Source of the DNA: G963677915 sp963677915
GTDB lineage: Bacteria > Bacillota > Clostridia > Lachnospirales > Vallitaleaceae
Assembly (NCBI GenBank): GCA_963677915.2
Contig: CAXXGE010000021.1
Location: 62,001-126,000, forward strand
Direction of reading: 5' to 3'
Length of the DNA: 64,000 nt
A model generated the notes under the pieces. The model was not told the DNA's origin. It worked only from the letters and a program-made list of their open reading frames with translations, and did not search any database. Positions 1 to 9,521 of this stretch are shown here, one piece after another. The stretch's first letter is position 1. Each line of letters opens with the position of its first letter. Made by a program: the position numbers and the translations under genes.

Positions 1-1
1 C

Positions 2-73
2 GTTAAAGGTCTTATCATCCTCATAGCGGTTATCCTAGATGTCAAGACCAAGACAGCTAAAGTCAAGAAGTAA
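2..73 (+). CDS. ABC sugar transporter permease, C-terminal end (partial)
   Basis: The window opens inside a reading frame that ends at the TAA at 71-73. The 23 visible residues are a hydrophobic stretch (GLIILIAVILDV) followed by a basic tail (KTKTAKVKK), which is how RbsC/XylH-type permeases of sugar ABC transporters end after their last membrane segment. It lies 52 bases upstream of a sugar-binding lipoprotein gene in the same direction, which fits a permease-binding protein order. Too little is visible for a firm family call; the assignment rests on context. Confidence 0.45.
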   Translation, partial: VKGLIILIAVILDVKTKTAKVKK

Positions 74-125
74 GCGTAACTATCGGTAATTATTATCATT
101 ACACATATAACAAGGAGGAAATTTT

Positions 126-1116
126 ATGAAAAAGTTACTCGGAATTATTTTGGTACTCGTTATGGCCGTGAGTCTGTTCAGCGGTTGTGGCAAAAAAGAA
201 GAAGAGACAACAACGACAACAGAAACAACTACTACTGACACAGAAGCACCTGCTGAAAAACTCATTGTTGGTTATGCTAACCTGGATGACACTGATGAGT
301 TCGCTATGATGAGATTGAATGCTCTTATGGCGGCAGTCGATGAGGCTGGACTTACTGATAAAATTGAGTTTGTTCGTGCTGATGCAGCTGGTGACATCAC
401 TAAACAGCTTGCTCAAATCGATAACTTCATTACTCAAAAAGTGGATGCTGTCATCGTTGTACCTGTTGACTACAGTGGTATCGTTCCTGGAATCGAAGCT
501 TTGAATAATGCAGGTGTTCCAGCAATCACACTCGTTATTGAAGCAGAAAGCGGAGACGTTTGTGCTGTTGGTTCTCCAAACTATGACGCAGGCTTAATGC
601 AAGCTGAATACCTGGCAGAAAAACTTCCAGAAAACGCAAAAGTTCTTTATCTTGAAGGTATCTCCGGTATGTATCACTCTGTAGAAAGATTAGATGGTAT
701 CAATCAACTTCTTGAAATGCGTCCTGACGTACAAATCGTTGAAAGCCTTGCAGCTGACTATGACAAAGCAAAAGGTATGGCTAAAATGGAAGACTGGCTT
801 CAAAAATATCCTAACGCAGATGACTTCCAAGCTGTTGCCGCAGCTAATGACATGATGGCTCTTGGTGCTCTTGAAGCAATGAAGGTTGGTGGAAGACTTG
901 AAGGTATTATGGTTCTTGGTATCGACGGTCTGCCTGTTGCTCTTGATGCAATTGATGCTGGTGAAATGACAATGTCTGTATTCCAAAAACGCTCCTGCTC
1001 AAGGTGCTGCTGCACTGGGTGCTTTAGAATCTCTGATGGCTGGAAATGGATTGCCAGAAGACATCGTTGTACCATTTGAAGTCATCGACGCTGAAAATAC
1101 AGCTGACTACAGATAG
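126..1116 (+). pseudogene. Sugar ABC transporter binding lipoprotein (RbsB-like), frameshifted
   Basis: Periplasmic-binding-protein-like lipoprotein that would deliver a sugar to the upstream permease. It has a signal peptide with lipobox (LFSGCG, Cys 21), a Thr/Glu-rich linker, then a type I binding fold (VGYANLDDTDEF, VDAVIVVPVDYSG, AANDMMALGALEAM, VLGIDGLPVALDAI). AAGGAGG precedes the ATG. At 985-989 there is a run of five A where four would keep the frame. Removing one A restores the expected C-terminus (QNAPAQGAAALGALESL...) and carries the frame to the TAG at 1114-1116. As written the protein ends at 1079 with a scrambled tail. This is a single-base insertion in a homopolymer: a real mutation or a sequencing error. 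Confidence 0.8.
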
Positions 1117-1127
1117 GAGAGAGAATA

Positions 1128-2067
1128 ATGAAATTAGCCATATGTACGGATGTTTACGCTGACCTGTCGTTTCCAGCTATGCTGGACAAGGTTAAATCAT
1201 TAGGTGTTGATGCCGTTGAAATGACTGCAGGTGGTTGGGGTGCCCGTAAGCACGTCAACACAAAAGAGCTGCTTGCAGACGAAGGTAAATTAGCTGAGTT
1301 CCAATCAGAACTCTACAAGCGCGGCATGCGCATCTCCGCGTTGAACACTTCCTGCAACCCTACTTGGCCATCAGAGACTGGCAAACAGTATGCTGAAAGC
1401 ATGTATGATGCTGCTACGTTGGCTGGAAAACTGGGCGTCAAGAAGATCGTAGCTATGGCTGGTTTGCCGGCGGGGTGCGCCTGGAGACACGACACCCAAC
1501 TGGATTACTTCTACTATTTCCTGGCCGGATTTCATGAAACCGGCATATGAATACCAATGGGAAGTCACCATTGAATTCTGGAAAGATTATGTTGAACACT
1601 GCAAAAAGTGCGGCGTTGAGCAAATCGCGATCGAAGAATTCCCTGGCACGATGGTTTGGAGTGCATCCACGCTTCTCAAGTTGCGTGATGCAGTCGATCC
1701 TATGATCGGCATTAACCTCGATCCTTCTCATATGATCGCACTGGGTGCAGACCCAATAGCGGCAGCACGTGCTTTGAAAGGATGCATCTATCATGTACAT
1801 GGCAAAGACGCTCGCATAGAGCGCCGCATTGCTGACGTAGACGGTATCTTGGAGCCACGTCCTGTTGAAGAATCTGCAGACCGCACATGGAACTATGTTG
1901 CAGTAGGATGCGGCAAGGGCTTGCAGTGGTGGAAGGAATTCTTCTCGGTCGTTCACATGATGGGCTATAACGATGATGTATCACTGGAGATGGAAGACCT
2001 GACCATGAGTATCGATGCCGGTGTTCAAACATCCATCGACGCTCTGAAAGCTACAATCAGCCAATAA
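1128..2067 (+). pseudogene. Sugar phosphate isomerase/epimerase (TIM barrel), frameshifted
   Basis: AP-endonuclease-2-type TIM-barrel enzyme (xylose isomerase-like, IolE/IolI group), about 312 residues when repaired. The N-terminal half (MKLAICTDVYADLSFPAML) and C-terminal half (EFWKDYVEHCKKCGVEQIAIE, NLDPSHMIALGADP, CIYHVHGKDARIE) are in different frames. A surplus T at 1476 in GGGGTGCGCC explains the break: removing it gives GLPAGAPGDTTPNWITST and joins the halves without a gap. Metal-ligand residues typical of the fold (Glu in IEEFPG, Asp and His in DPSH, His in HVHGKD) are present. It starts 11 bases after the binding-protein gene, so it belongs to the same operon. Confidence 0.8.
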
Positions 2068-2078
2068 TGAATGCCAGA

Positions 2079-2147
2079 GTGCCAGAGGGACGGACCTTTT
2101 GGCACTCTGTTATACTAAAGTGCCAAAAAGGTCCGTCCCTCTGGCAC
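2079..2147. repeat. Palindromic intergenic element, copy 1
   Basis: Two arms, 2079-2105 and 2120-2147, are reverse complements apart from one extra A, with a 14-base loop. Each arm also starts GTGCCA and ends TGGCAC, so dyads are nested inside the main one. The core GGGACGGACCTTT also occurs in the element at 5334-5402. It ends just before the AAGGAGG of the next gene, so the transcript would place a strong hairpin upstream of that ribosome site. Size, nesting and placement suit a REP/MITE-type repeat. Confidence 0.8.
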
Positions 2148-2164
2148 ACACAAGGAGGAAAATT

Positions 2165-3037
2165 ATGCGTATAGCACTTGATCCGGATACTATTAGATTT
2201 CAATCCATTACCGATATGGTTCGCCAGGCGGCGGACATGGGGTTCGAATACATCGAGCAAAGCCCGCATCCACAGATAATACCTTTCTATAAGCACCCTA
2301 AATACAACAAAGATATTATCAATGAATACAAGGCGGCTCTTAAAGAGACTGGCGTCAAACTTTCATCTATCATCCCTATTTACTGGTGGTCACATCCAGA
2401 CGAGCAAAGACGTTTGGCGGCAGTTGAGAACTGGAAACTGGCTATCCAATTCGCAGTTGAAATGGGTATTGACCTGATCAACACAGAGTTGGGTGGAGAC
2501 ATCAAACGCCCTGTTGAAAGTGAAGAAGCACTTTACCGTTCGATGGATGTATTGCTTCCTATATTTGAAAAAGAAGGCATCCGTCTGGATATCCAGTCAC
2601 ATCCGTACGATTTCTGTGAGAATGGCAATGAGACCGTTGATATCGTAAGAAGCTTTGACAGCGACCATGTAAAATACTTGTATCCAGTACCGCATGCCTT
2701 CTTCCTTGATGATGGAAAAGGTGATCACGAAGCTGCATTGGACTACGCCGGCAAAGAATTGAAGCATGTTATTTTTGCCGATACCTTCAATCAGGAAAAG
2801 TACTGCAGATATATCGTCAATCCACCAACATACGGTAGACAAGATGTATCCGTACACCAACACTTGGGTATGGGACAAGGCGATGTGGATTTCGACAGTT
2901 TGTTTGCCAAGTTGAAGGCAATGAAGTTCGGACTGGCTGACGATACAGTGGCAGCGGTTTCGCTTTTCGGATTCCCGGAAAGATTCGAACAAGACACAAA
3001 AGCATTACGCGACCGTATTATAAAAGAATTGCTGTAA
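2165..3037 (+). CDS. Sugar phosphate isomerase/epimerase, TIM barrel
   Basis: Intact 290-residue protein of the same AP-endonuclease-2/xylose-isomerase-like barrel superfamily as the preceding gene but a separate subfamily. Visible strand ends with likely metal or substrate residues are FEYIEQSPHP, SIIPIYWWSH, DLINTELGGD, LDIQSHPYDF, HVIFADTFNQ and SVHQHLGMGQGDVDF. The GQGDVDF near the C-terminus is the usual closing motif of these epimerases. The ATG is 6 bases after AAGGAGG. It is the only undamaged catabolic gene of this operon, so its substrate path is probably interrupted upstream and downstream. The exact reaction cannot be read from the sequence. Confidence 0.85.
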   Translation: MRIALDPDTIRFQSITDMVRQAADMGFEYIEQSPHPQIIPFYKHPKYNKDIINEYKAALKETGVKLSSIIPIYWWSHPDEQRRLAAVENWKLAIQFAVEMGIDLINTELGGDIKRPVESEEALYRSMDVLLPIFEKEGIRLDIQSHPYDFCENGNETVDIVRSFDSDHVKYLYPVPHAFFLDDGKGDHEAALDYAGKELKHVIFADTFNQEKYCRYIVNPPTYGRQDVSVHQHLGMGQGDVDFDSLFAKLKAMKFGLADDTVAAVSLFGFPERFEQDTKALRDRIIKELL

Positions 3038-3056
3038 TAATAAAATGAGAATCAAG

Positions 3057-3082
3057 GGCAGATCCTTCTGGGTCTGTCTTTG
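3057..3082 (+). terminator. Weak hairpin between genes
   Basis: A 9-bp stem (GGCAGATCC with GGGTCTGTC, some G-T pairs) and a TTCT loop are followed by TTTGTGT. It may be an attenuating terminator or an mRNA-stabilising hairpin inside the operon. The next gene's ribosome site follows within 15 bases. Confidence 0.4.
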
Positions 3083-3100
3083 TGTATTTAGGAGGTAAGC

Positions 3101-4205
3101 ATGAAAAAGATACAGGTTGGAATCATCGGAATCGGTGACATAAGCGATGTCTATATCAAGAGCCTTAAGGGATTCGATACGGTCAATATACTTGCCTGTG
3201 CAAGCAGGGGCATTGAAAAGGCAAGTGCAAAGGCCAAGTAATTCGGTATTGAAAGGCCCTACGCCAGCGCGGATGAATTGATTGCGGATCAGGATGTTGA
3301 CGTGGTTTTGAACCTGACAACACCGTTGGCCATTACATTCAAAGAAGCAAAAGAGCTTTACGATTTGGCAAGAGAGAAAAATCTGCGTCTTGGAAGCGCC
3401 CCGGATACATTTTTCGGCAGCAGACAGCAAATATTCAGGGAACTCATCGACAATGGGGACATAGGAAAGGTGAGCGGATTCAGTGCAAATGTTGTTTTAA
3501 GGGGTCCACAGACTTTCCATCCCAATCCAGCGTTCATGTACAAATACGGGGCAGGTCCTTTGCTCGATATCGGGCCGTACTATGTGGTGGCACTTCTTTC
3601 ACTATTAGGTCCGGTAAAACGCATTAGTGCCATGAGCAATAGACAGGCAGATGTGCGTGTGGTTGAAGCTGGACCAAGGAAGGGTGATGTACTTGATATA
3701 GAAATGGATACACATGTCGTAGCCAACCTGGAATTCTGTAACGGAGCAATCGGAACGCTGACTGCCAGTTTCGATCGTTTGGGATTCGAACTTGCCGCGT
3801 CTGGAAATATACGGCTCTAAAGGCACAATCTGCATGCCGGAAGCTAATCCGTTCTCCGGACCGAACCTTTTTGGCGGCGATACGCTGCTTCGGACTGCGG
3901 ATAATTACCGCTGGCATGAATACCAATATACAGATGAGGCACCTGAATGGAAAAAAATCGACACAGGGCATCCGTTTGATTCCGTGTGGCATGACAAAAA
4001 CAGCAGAGGCATCGGACTGATTGATATGCTTTATGCGATGCACGACAACAGGCCGCACCGGGCCAGCGCGGAGATGGCCCTGCATAGCATAGAAGTGATG
4101 GATGGAATTCTGACATCTGCAAAGGACGGTTGTTTTGTTGAGATGACAACAACATTTGAAAGACCTGCGGCAGTACCGAAAGATTATGAAGATTCCCTTG
4201 AATGA
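3101..4205 (+). pseudogene. Gfo/Idh/MocA-family oxidoreductase, broken by a stop and a frameshift
   Basis: NAD(P)-dependent sugar or inositol dehydrogenase family. The N-terminus has the Rossmann motif GIIGIGDIS, then DVDVVLNLTTP and the family signature GPLLDIGPYYVVAL; the C-terminal domain includes ANLEFCNGAIGTLTASF. Two lesions interrupt about 368 residues. Codon 47 is TAA (3239-3241), in frame between AKAK and FGIERPYAS. Near 3791 an extra C moves the frame, so ...LGFEL must be rejoined to PRLEIYGSKGTICMPE. The start is ATG 3101 after TAGGAGG. It is the third gene of the decaying sugar operon. Confidence 0.82.
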
Positions 4206-4289
4206 TCATGTATTTGTGATTCCATTTTCTTCCAATCTGTTGTATTCTTGTTATATATAACGTTTACCATAGCAAGAGGAAGTGGCGAT

Positions 4290-4638
4290 ATGAAGAAAAC
4301 AACAATTAAAGACATAGCCAGAATAGCCGGTGTTTCCGTTGCGACCAGGGAAAGAATCAAAGAGATCATCAAGGAAGAGAACTTCGTGCCTAGCGCCTTT
4401 GCGAGAGGTCTGGTTGTCAATTCCTGAAAACATATCCGTGACCGGTTTTGACGGCCTTCCGTTTACCAGACTGATGAAGCCGAAACTGACAACGATTGAC
4501 CAGCCTTGTTATGATATGGGCTACAGAGGTGCCAGTATTCTTATAGATATGTTGAACGGCGAAAATGTCGATGAGGACATGGAACTGATACTGGATATGG
4601 AGCTTCTCATACGTGATTCGGTGAAAAAGATAAACTAA
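4290..4638 (+). pseudogene. LacI-family regulator remnant with large internal deletions
   Basis: The start is canonical: MKKTTIKDIARIAGVSVAT, helix 1 and turn of a LacI headpiece. The next dozen or so residues (recognition helix and hinge entry) are missing and the text resumes at RERIKEIIKEENFVPSAFARGL. After LVV the middle of the effector domain, roughly 200 residues, is gone. The remaining C-terminus (IPENISVTGFDGLPFTRLMKPKLTTIDQP...) is in another frame and ends at 4638. About 115 codons remain of a usual 330-340. It presumably once controlled the sugar operon just upstream. Confidence 0.85.
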
Positions 4639-4664
4639 GCTATAGGAAGAATGAGGTGTTGTTT

Positions 4665-5324
4665 ATGTGGACTAGAGCGGATTTCAAAGACAGAGCAAAA
4701 GCATCACTCAAGGGTAACTACTGGAAAGCCTTTCTTATCAGTCTTGTGATTATTTTTTCGGGCACGCAGTCTGTATTAAGCGGCAGCAACTGGCGTGAGT
4801 CATCGGACAGCATGCATTGGTATGTGCCGTGGGGATTTATTGCGGCCCTGGTAGGATTCGGTATTGTATTCGGTTTGGCGTACAGGATTTTTCTGGGTTA
4901 TCCACTGGAAGTCGGTGGCAGAAGATATTTTGTAAGACTGGCAAATCGCGGTGACAAACAGGGGTGCTTCACTTATGCATTCTCGTCTGCCAGTTATATG
5001 CCGATAGTAAAGACAATGCTTCTGAAAGGGATTTTCAACTTTCTTTGGACGCTACTGCTTATCATCCCCGGCATCGTCAAGTACTATGCCTACATTATGA
5101 CGCCCTATATCTTGGCGGAGAATCCCGACATGAACGGCAGCGAAGCGATACAGTTGAGCATGAAGATGACGAGAGGCCACAAATTCAGCATTTTCGTGTT
5201 GGACCTGTCATTTTTGGGCTGGTACATATTGGGTATGCTTGCACTTGGAATCGGCGTGCTGTTCGTAGAACCGTATAGAAACGCCACTTATGCAGAGCTT
5301 TATTTGAAGCTGAAAGAGATATAG
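4665..5324 (+). CDS. DUF975-family integral membrane protein
   Basis: 219-residue protein opening with the family hallmark MWTRADFKDRAKASLKGNYWKAF, followed by about four hydrophobic segments (FLISLVIIFSGT, WGFIAALVGFGIVFGLAYRIFLGYPLEVG, LLKGIFNFLWTLLLIIPGIVKYYAY, FLGWYILGMLALGIGVLFVEPY). The LEVGGRRYFVRL and YAYIMTPYILAENP blocks are typical of DUF975 proteins of Firmicutes. ATG 4665 is chosen over GTG 4656 because GAGGTG sits six bases before it. The function of the family is unknown. It stands alone, followed at once by a palindromic element. Confidence 0.8.
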   Translation: MWTRADFKDRAKASLKGNYWKAFLISLVIIFSGTQSVLSGSNWRESSDSMHWYVPWGFIAALVGFGIVFGLAYRIFLGYPLEVGGRRYFVRLANRGDKQGCFTYAFSSASYMPIVKTMLLKGIFNFLWTLLLIIPGIVKYYAYIMTPYILAENPDMNGSEAIQLSMKMTRGHKFSIFVLDLSFLGWYILGMLALGIGVLFVEPYRNATYAELYLKLKEI

Positions 5325-5333
5325 GTGGATGGA

Positions 5334-5402
5334 GTGCCATGGGGACGGACCTTTTTGGCACTGGTAGAATACCCGTGCCAAAAAGGTCCGTCCCCATGGC
5401 AC
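5334..5402. repeat. Palindromic intergenic element, copy 2
   Basis: Perfect 28-bp inverted repeat, 5334-5361 with 5375-5402, and a 13-base loop. The arm GTGCCATGGGGACGGACC... differs from copy 1 only in the few bases after GTGCCA, and the compensating changes appear in the opposite arm. Co-variation between copies shows that the pairing, not only the sequence, is kept. Confidence 0.85.
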
Positions 5403-5518
5403 TCACACCTAAAAATAGTTACAAAAACAAATAATAAGTCCCGAATATAAAAACTGAGTGCATTTAATTGCCTTCTTAATGGGTATATACTATATATATC
5501 GAGAGAAGGTGTGAGCGG

Positions 5519-5740
5519 ATGGAATCTGAATCAACTGTAAGAATAATTGAGAATGTATGGAATAGAATAGACTTGTCTCCTGAAAAACTGAGTTCAGACC
5601 AGCAGCATATATGGCGTCTTTTACGGTGCAGATACAGGTTGCTAAAGATCAAAAAAGTGATCACCGACGAGCAGGTGGTTGAATTCAAGCATCTGGTAGA
5701 CGAGTTTGAGAGAATTGCAATGTGTGTACATATAGCCTGA
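5519..5740 (+). CDS. Small hypothetical protein, 73 aa
   Basis: Soluble, helix-forming and charged (IIENVWNRIDLSPEKL, RLLKIKKVITDEQVVEFKHLVDEFERIAM); no family recognised. Support for a real gene is a GAGAGAAGGTG ribosome site ahead of the ATG, an AT-rich TATACT box about 30 bases further up, and a strong terminator that begins at its stop codon. It sits between the palindrome and a damaged sensor kinase and shows no clear link to either. Confidence 0.5.
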   Translation: MESESTVRIIENVWNRIDLSPEKLSSDQQHIWRLLRCRYRLLKIKKVITDEQVVEFKHLVDEFERIAMCVHIA

Positions 5741-5772
5741 TGGCATAGCTAAACTATGCTGTCGGGCTTTTG
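5734..5772 (+). terminator. Rho-independent terminator
   Basis: AGCCTGATGGCATAG pairs with CTATGCTGTCGGGCT (15 bp with G-T pairs) around a short loop and is followed by TTTTGTT. The 5' arm overlaps the stop codon of the 73-aa gene. Confidence 0.85.
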
Positions 5773-7563
5773 TTATGCTATAGGAAAGCTAAACTACAGC
5801 AAAAACGGCTAGAGCATCAGTATTTTGCAAAAGAGCCAAATATGGAAACTTTCCTGTCGCTTATGCCCGTTCTGATTACGGGTACTTTGTTGTACAAACG
5901 TTCAAGCGCTGCCATTCACGAAAAAATACAATTCTATTCGTCTGAAATCCTCAACCAGATCAGTCAGAACATCGACAGAGAGCTGGCTCGTCTTGAATAT
6001 GACAGTATAGAAATCATGTTTTCCCAGGAAGTTCAGAATACATTGACATACTATGACGTTCTCTCCGAATGGGAGCTGCTTGACGTATCCGAACAGCTGC
6101 AAGAGCGGCTGGTAACCAAGTTCAGTTTCCTTCATGACGTTTCCGACGTTATCGTCTACACGGGCAAGCAACAAAAACTGCTGGCCTATGGCGACACAGG
6201 CAGCAATATACTCAATTATAATGAAGGACTGCTTCAACATATGTTTGACAAGGCAATGGAACTAAATGGCGTGCCGTACTGGATATCGACCAACATCGAT
6301 GACGAGGTTCATAAAGTCGACTTGATTGTCAACAAAGACGACACCCGTGATGGGATCGTGCTTGTCAGGCAGATAAAGAGCCTAGAGACGGGCGAAGGCA
6401 TCGGTACCTTCCTGATGCGTACAAATGAATCCTATCTCACTGAAATCTATGAAGATATCGATGTATCAAAACAGAAGATTCTTATCATCAACAGCCAAGG
6501 TATTGTCATGTCCAGCAATGAACCATCCTGGCTCGTAGGAGAGCGCTTTGTGAATCCGTCCTTTATCGGTGCGCTTAAATACAATGAAGAAAACAGTGTT
6601 CAAGGCTTCAGGTTCAATTTGGACCAGGAATATCTGGCTTTCTATCAAAAGAGCGAAAAAGCCGACTGGTATATCGTAGGATTTACACCGGTTGTCTATC
6701 TGTTCGAGGAGACATACGACATCCTGAGATACACACTGTTTGTCGGCTTCATCAGTATCCTGATTGCAATCCTGGCATCGGTTGCTATCTCCAGGAGCAT
6801 TTTCGTGCCGATGTCCAGAATCAACAGGAAGATGAAACGTGTACAGAGTGGAGAGCTTGATGTCAGGATTGAAGATAGCGGCAATGATGAGCTGACCGAT
6901 GTGGGCAGGCATTTCAATGATATGATCGATGAGGTCAAGGAACTGATACTGCGGACGAAAGTTCAGGAGAAGGAAAAACGCATCGCAGAGTTGAGTGCCT
7001 TGCAAGCTCAGATCAATCCCCATTTCTTATCAAATACGCTCAACAGTGTTAAATGGCTGGCCAATGTTCAAGGCGCAGAGAATATCGAGAGTTTGACAAC
7101 CTCGTTGATTTCACTCCTTCATGTTGCAATGGGAAAAGAGGATGATTTCATCAGTTTAAGCCAAGAAGTCGCTTATCTGGAAGATTACCTGAATATCCAG
7201 TCGTACCGTTACCTGGATAAGTTCCAGACCCATATGGAAATTGATGATGATGTCAAGGCGGCAATGGTGCCTAGATTCATGATACAGCCTCTGGTTGAAA
7301 ATGTTGTATATATAACGGTGACAGACAACGGAAAAGGCATGTCAAAGGAGAATATCAGAAAAGTCATGGAGGAGAAAAACAATTCGAAATCCACCTTCTC
7401 GGGTATCGGCCTTTCCAATGTAAGGGAACGGATTAAAATGTATTTTGGGGATCCTTGTGCTGTGACTATAGAAAGCCTTGAAGGTGTATTTACCAGAATA
7501 GAAGTGGTATTTCCGTATCTGGAGAAAGGGGACTATGACCTAAAATTCCGCCAAAATTTATAA
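5770..7563 (+). pseudogene. YesM-type sensor histidine kinase, N-terminus lost and ATPase lobe deleted
   Basis: Homology begins near 5842 with the first membrane segment (TFLSLMPVLITGTLLY). Then come a double-Cache-like extracellular part, a second membrane segment (YTLFVGFISILIAILASVAI), HAMP (SIFVPMSRINRKMKRVQSGELDV) and the His_kinase box (LQAQINPHFLSNTLNSVKWLA). In the ATPase lobe QPLVEN runs straight into ITVTDNGKGM. The usual 25-35 residues between N-box and D-box, including the HG of ENxxxHG, are missing in frame. The cytoplasmic start is also gone: the frame opens right behind a terminator with no ribosome site. The response regulator usually paired with YesM is absent; a transposase remnant follows. 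Confidence 0.7.
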
Positions 7564-7625
7564 CAACAGCTCCTGAACAGAGATAGACATGTCAAAAGCC
7601 TCAAAAATGATTCTTTGCGCTTTCG

Positions 7626-8794
7626 TCAAAGGGGCAATAATCTTTTGGCCATTGTTTTATTGATTGCAGACATAATGATGGAGGAAACAAAGCCAATGAA
7701 GAGTTTTCCGTGCATGGCTTGATCCCCATGCACTCTGAGTCGTCCTAAATCGATGCTGTTTTTTAAACGAAGGAAACCTTTTTCCACAACATCTTTATCC
7801 CGGTACAGAATCATCGCTTTTCTGGCATCCGCCACTTTGTTGCTGACTAGCACAACCCAACCTGCTGTTTGAAGTTTCTTTTCGACGACATCTGTTCGTA
7901 TAATGACGGTATATCCTGCGCTTTGCTTCTCTGATTTGCGAATGATCAAATATTTTTTACATTCCTCATCATTCATGCATGCTTCGGGGTTCTCGTTTGC
8001 CTTTTGGCGGAGAACAGCAACAGTGGCATACAAGTCTTCCCGTATGCATGCAGCTTAGTGACTGCACGCATTGAATTAGCATTGATGACAATGGTGTTTT
8101 CGACACAATCGATATCCTTTCGTTCGCTCTCCACCTGTTGTTTGGCGAAGGAGGGTGTGAACGGTATGGATATCAAGAAATTCACCGAACCATTACCTGA
8201 ATCTTTCAGCATACGATTGATGTTTCGGGTACTGAAAAAGCCTTTGTCCATTACGACTGTGATTGTCCGTTTTCCCATGAGTGCTTCAAAGCGTTTCAGC
8301 GTATTCGTCAGGGTTCGGACATCCTTTTGATTTCCACTGTATAAGGATTGATATATCGGTAATCGCCCAGTCTCTCCCATAAGCATGCAGAGGTTGACTT
8401 GGGGAAGTGTATCATGATCGCGGTTATACCCCCATTCCACGTCATCGATCAGTTCAGAGTATGACGATATCGATGTGATATCCAATGCAAGATAGTCATC
8501 TTCTTCGTTGGCAGCATATCAAAGCTGATAAAAAAGCTCCCGCTGCTCTGGAGCGATAGCGATGAGTAGTTTGCTGATTCGCTGGGATGGCTTGTTTCAA
8601 AGCATCTATTTGACCTGCAAGGCGTAATTCCTCAAGATATTCTCGCTTAACACTTTTCGGCCCGTTTTGGGATCAATCTTACCGATAGTGCGTCTGTTCT
8701 GTCTTAGCTGCCCATCTTGATTTTTAGCGATACAGTACACTAGGTTCTTGTTAATGCACTGGGATATGATTATCGTTATAATATCAGCGATCAC
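7626..8794 (-). pseudogene. DDE transposase remnant (IS4/IS1634-like)
   Basis: Read on the minus strand, fragments of one transposase appear in order: an N-terminal stretch (GQLRQNRRTIGKIDPKTGRK) near 8794-8606, a catalytic middle (LALDITSISSYSELID then TVVMDKGFFSTRNINRML) to about 7990, and a C-terminal part (KDVVEKGFLRLKNSIDLGR then MHGKLFIGFVSSIIM) to 7626. The two Asp and the Glu of a DDE triad can be found, but the pieces are in different frames and part of the N-terminal half is missing. It is not the same element as the intact IS at 60.5-62.5 kb: the protein sequences differ clearly. Confidence 0.75.
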
Positions 8795-8860
8795 ATGGTA
8801 TAAAGGGTTTTATCAGGATCTTTGAAGTTTTTTGGTAAGAATAATGAAGATGGATCTTAG

Positions 8861-8890
8861 CCTCCTACGTGAAAATGTAGGAGGTTTTTT
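8861..8890 (+). terminator. Rho-independent terminator
   Basis: Perfect CCTCCTAC/GTAGGAGG stem with a GTGAAAAT loop and a T7 tail. Nothing upstream on the plus strand is intact, so it may be what remains of the kinase operon's end or of the dead IS. The rest of 8795-9027 shows only AT-rich sequence. Confidence 0.85.
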
Positions 8891-9027
8891 TGTAGACCGT
8901 ATAAAGACTAACTTATTTCAGAAAGCTAACACTTTTTTTCATTTGGTTTTTGGTTACCTTATTGCAAGAATTTTGGATTTTAATCGATAGTGGAATAGTG
9001 TAGATTTAAGAAAAAAGGAGATTAATG

Positions 9028-9477
9028 ATGATTGCAGACCATATAAAGAATGGTGACCAATACACAGCACTATCCAAACGGATTAAAGAAGGCATCAATT
9101 ATCTTTTAGAAAACGACTTGAGTGCACTTAAGCCGGGCAGATACGAAATTGATGGTGATAATTTGTTTTACATGATCCTGGACTATAATCCTAAAGCAAT
9201 TGAAGATGGTAAATGTGAAGTCCACAAAAAGTATATCGACATCCAGTATATCATTAAAGGATCCGAGCTGATGGGCTATGGTAGGGCAGAAGCAATGGCT
9301 ACTACAATACCATATGATGTTGAGAGAGATTGTTGCTATGTTGATTTCACTGGGGATTTCGTTCGGTATACAGAAGGAATGTTTGCCATTTTCTTCCCAC
9401 AGGATGCACACATGCCGGGAATCAGTGATGGAGATTGTACACATGTTAGAAAAGTGGCCATGAAGATTAGAATCTGA
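9028..9477 (+). CDS. YhcH/YjgK/YiaL family protein
   Basis: 149-residue cupin-like protein of the family once called beta-galactosidase subunit beta (EbgC, NanQ, YiaL). Diagnostic blocks are LKPGRYEIDGDNLFYMI, CEVHKKYIDIQYIIKGSE and FAIFFPQDAHMPGI, with His and Glu residues that bind metal in the family (EVHKKYIDIQY, DAHMPG). Members act as sugar-acid or sialate anomer isomerases or accessory factors and sit in uronate or sialate operons. Start ATG 9028 lies 7 bases after GGAG; ATG 9025 is only 4 away. A KDPG aldolase stub directly downstream points to a former uronate/gluconate operon. Confidence 0.85.
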   Translation: MIADHIKNGDQYTALSKRIKEGINYLLENDLSALKPGRYEIDGDNLFYMILDYNPKAIEDGKCEVHKKYIDIQYIIKGSELMGYGRAEAMATTIPYDVERDCCYVDFTGDFVRYTEGMFAIFFPQDAHMPGISDGDCTHVRKVAMKIRI

Positions 9478-9521
9478 TTCTAGATCAAATTTGACATGAT
9501 TTATCAAAAAGGAGGAGGAAA

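Noticed and set aside
3278..3820. Independent shorter oxidoreductase gene starting at 3278
   Set aside because: Sequence before the TAA at 3239 is the matching Rossmann N-terminus in the same frame, and 3278 has no ribosome site; it is one broken gene.
7626..8794. Programmed frameshift transposase, as in some IS families
   Set aside because: The break is not a simple slippery site: part of the N-terminal half is missing and pieces lie in more than two frames, so it is a degraded gene.
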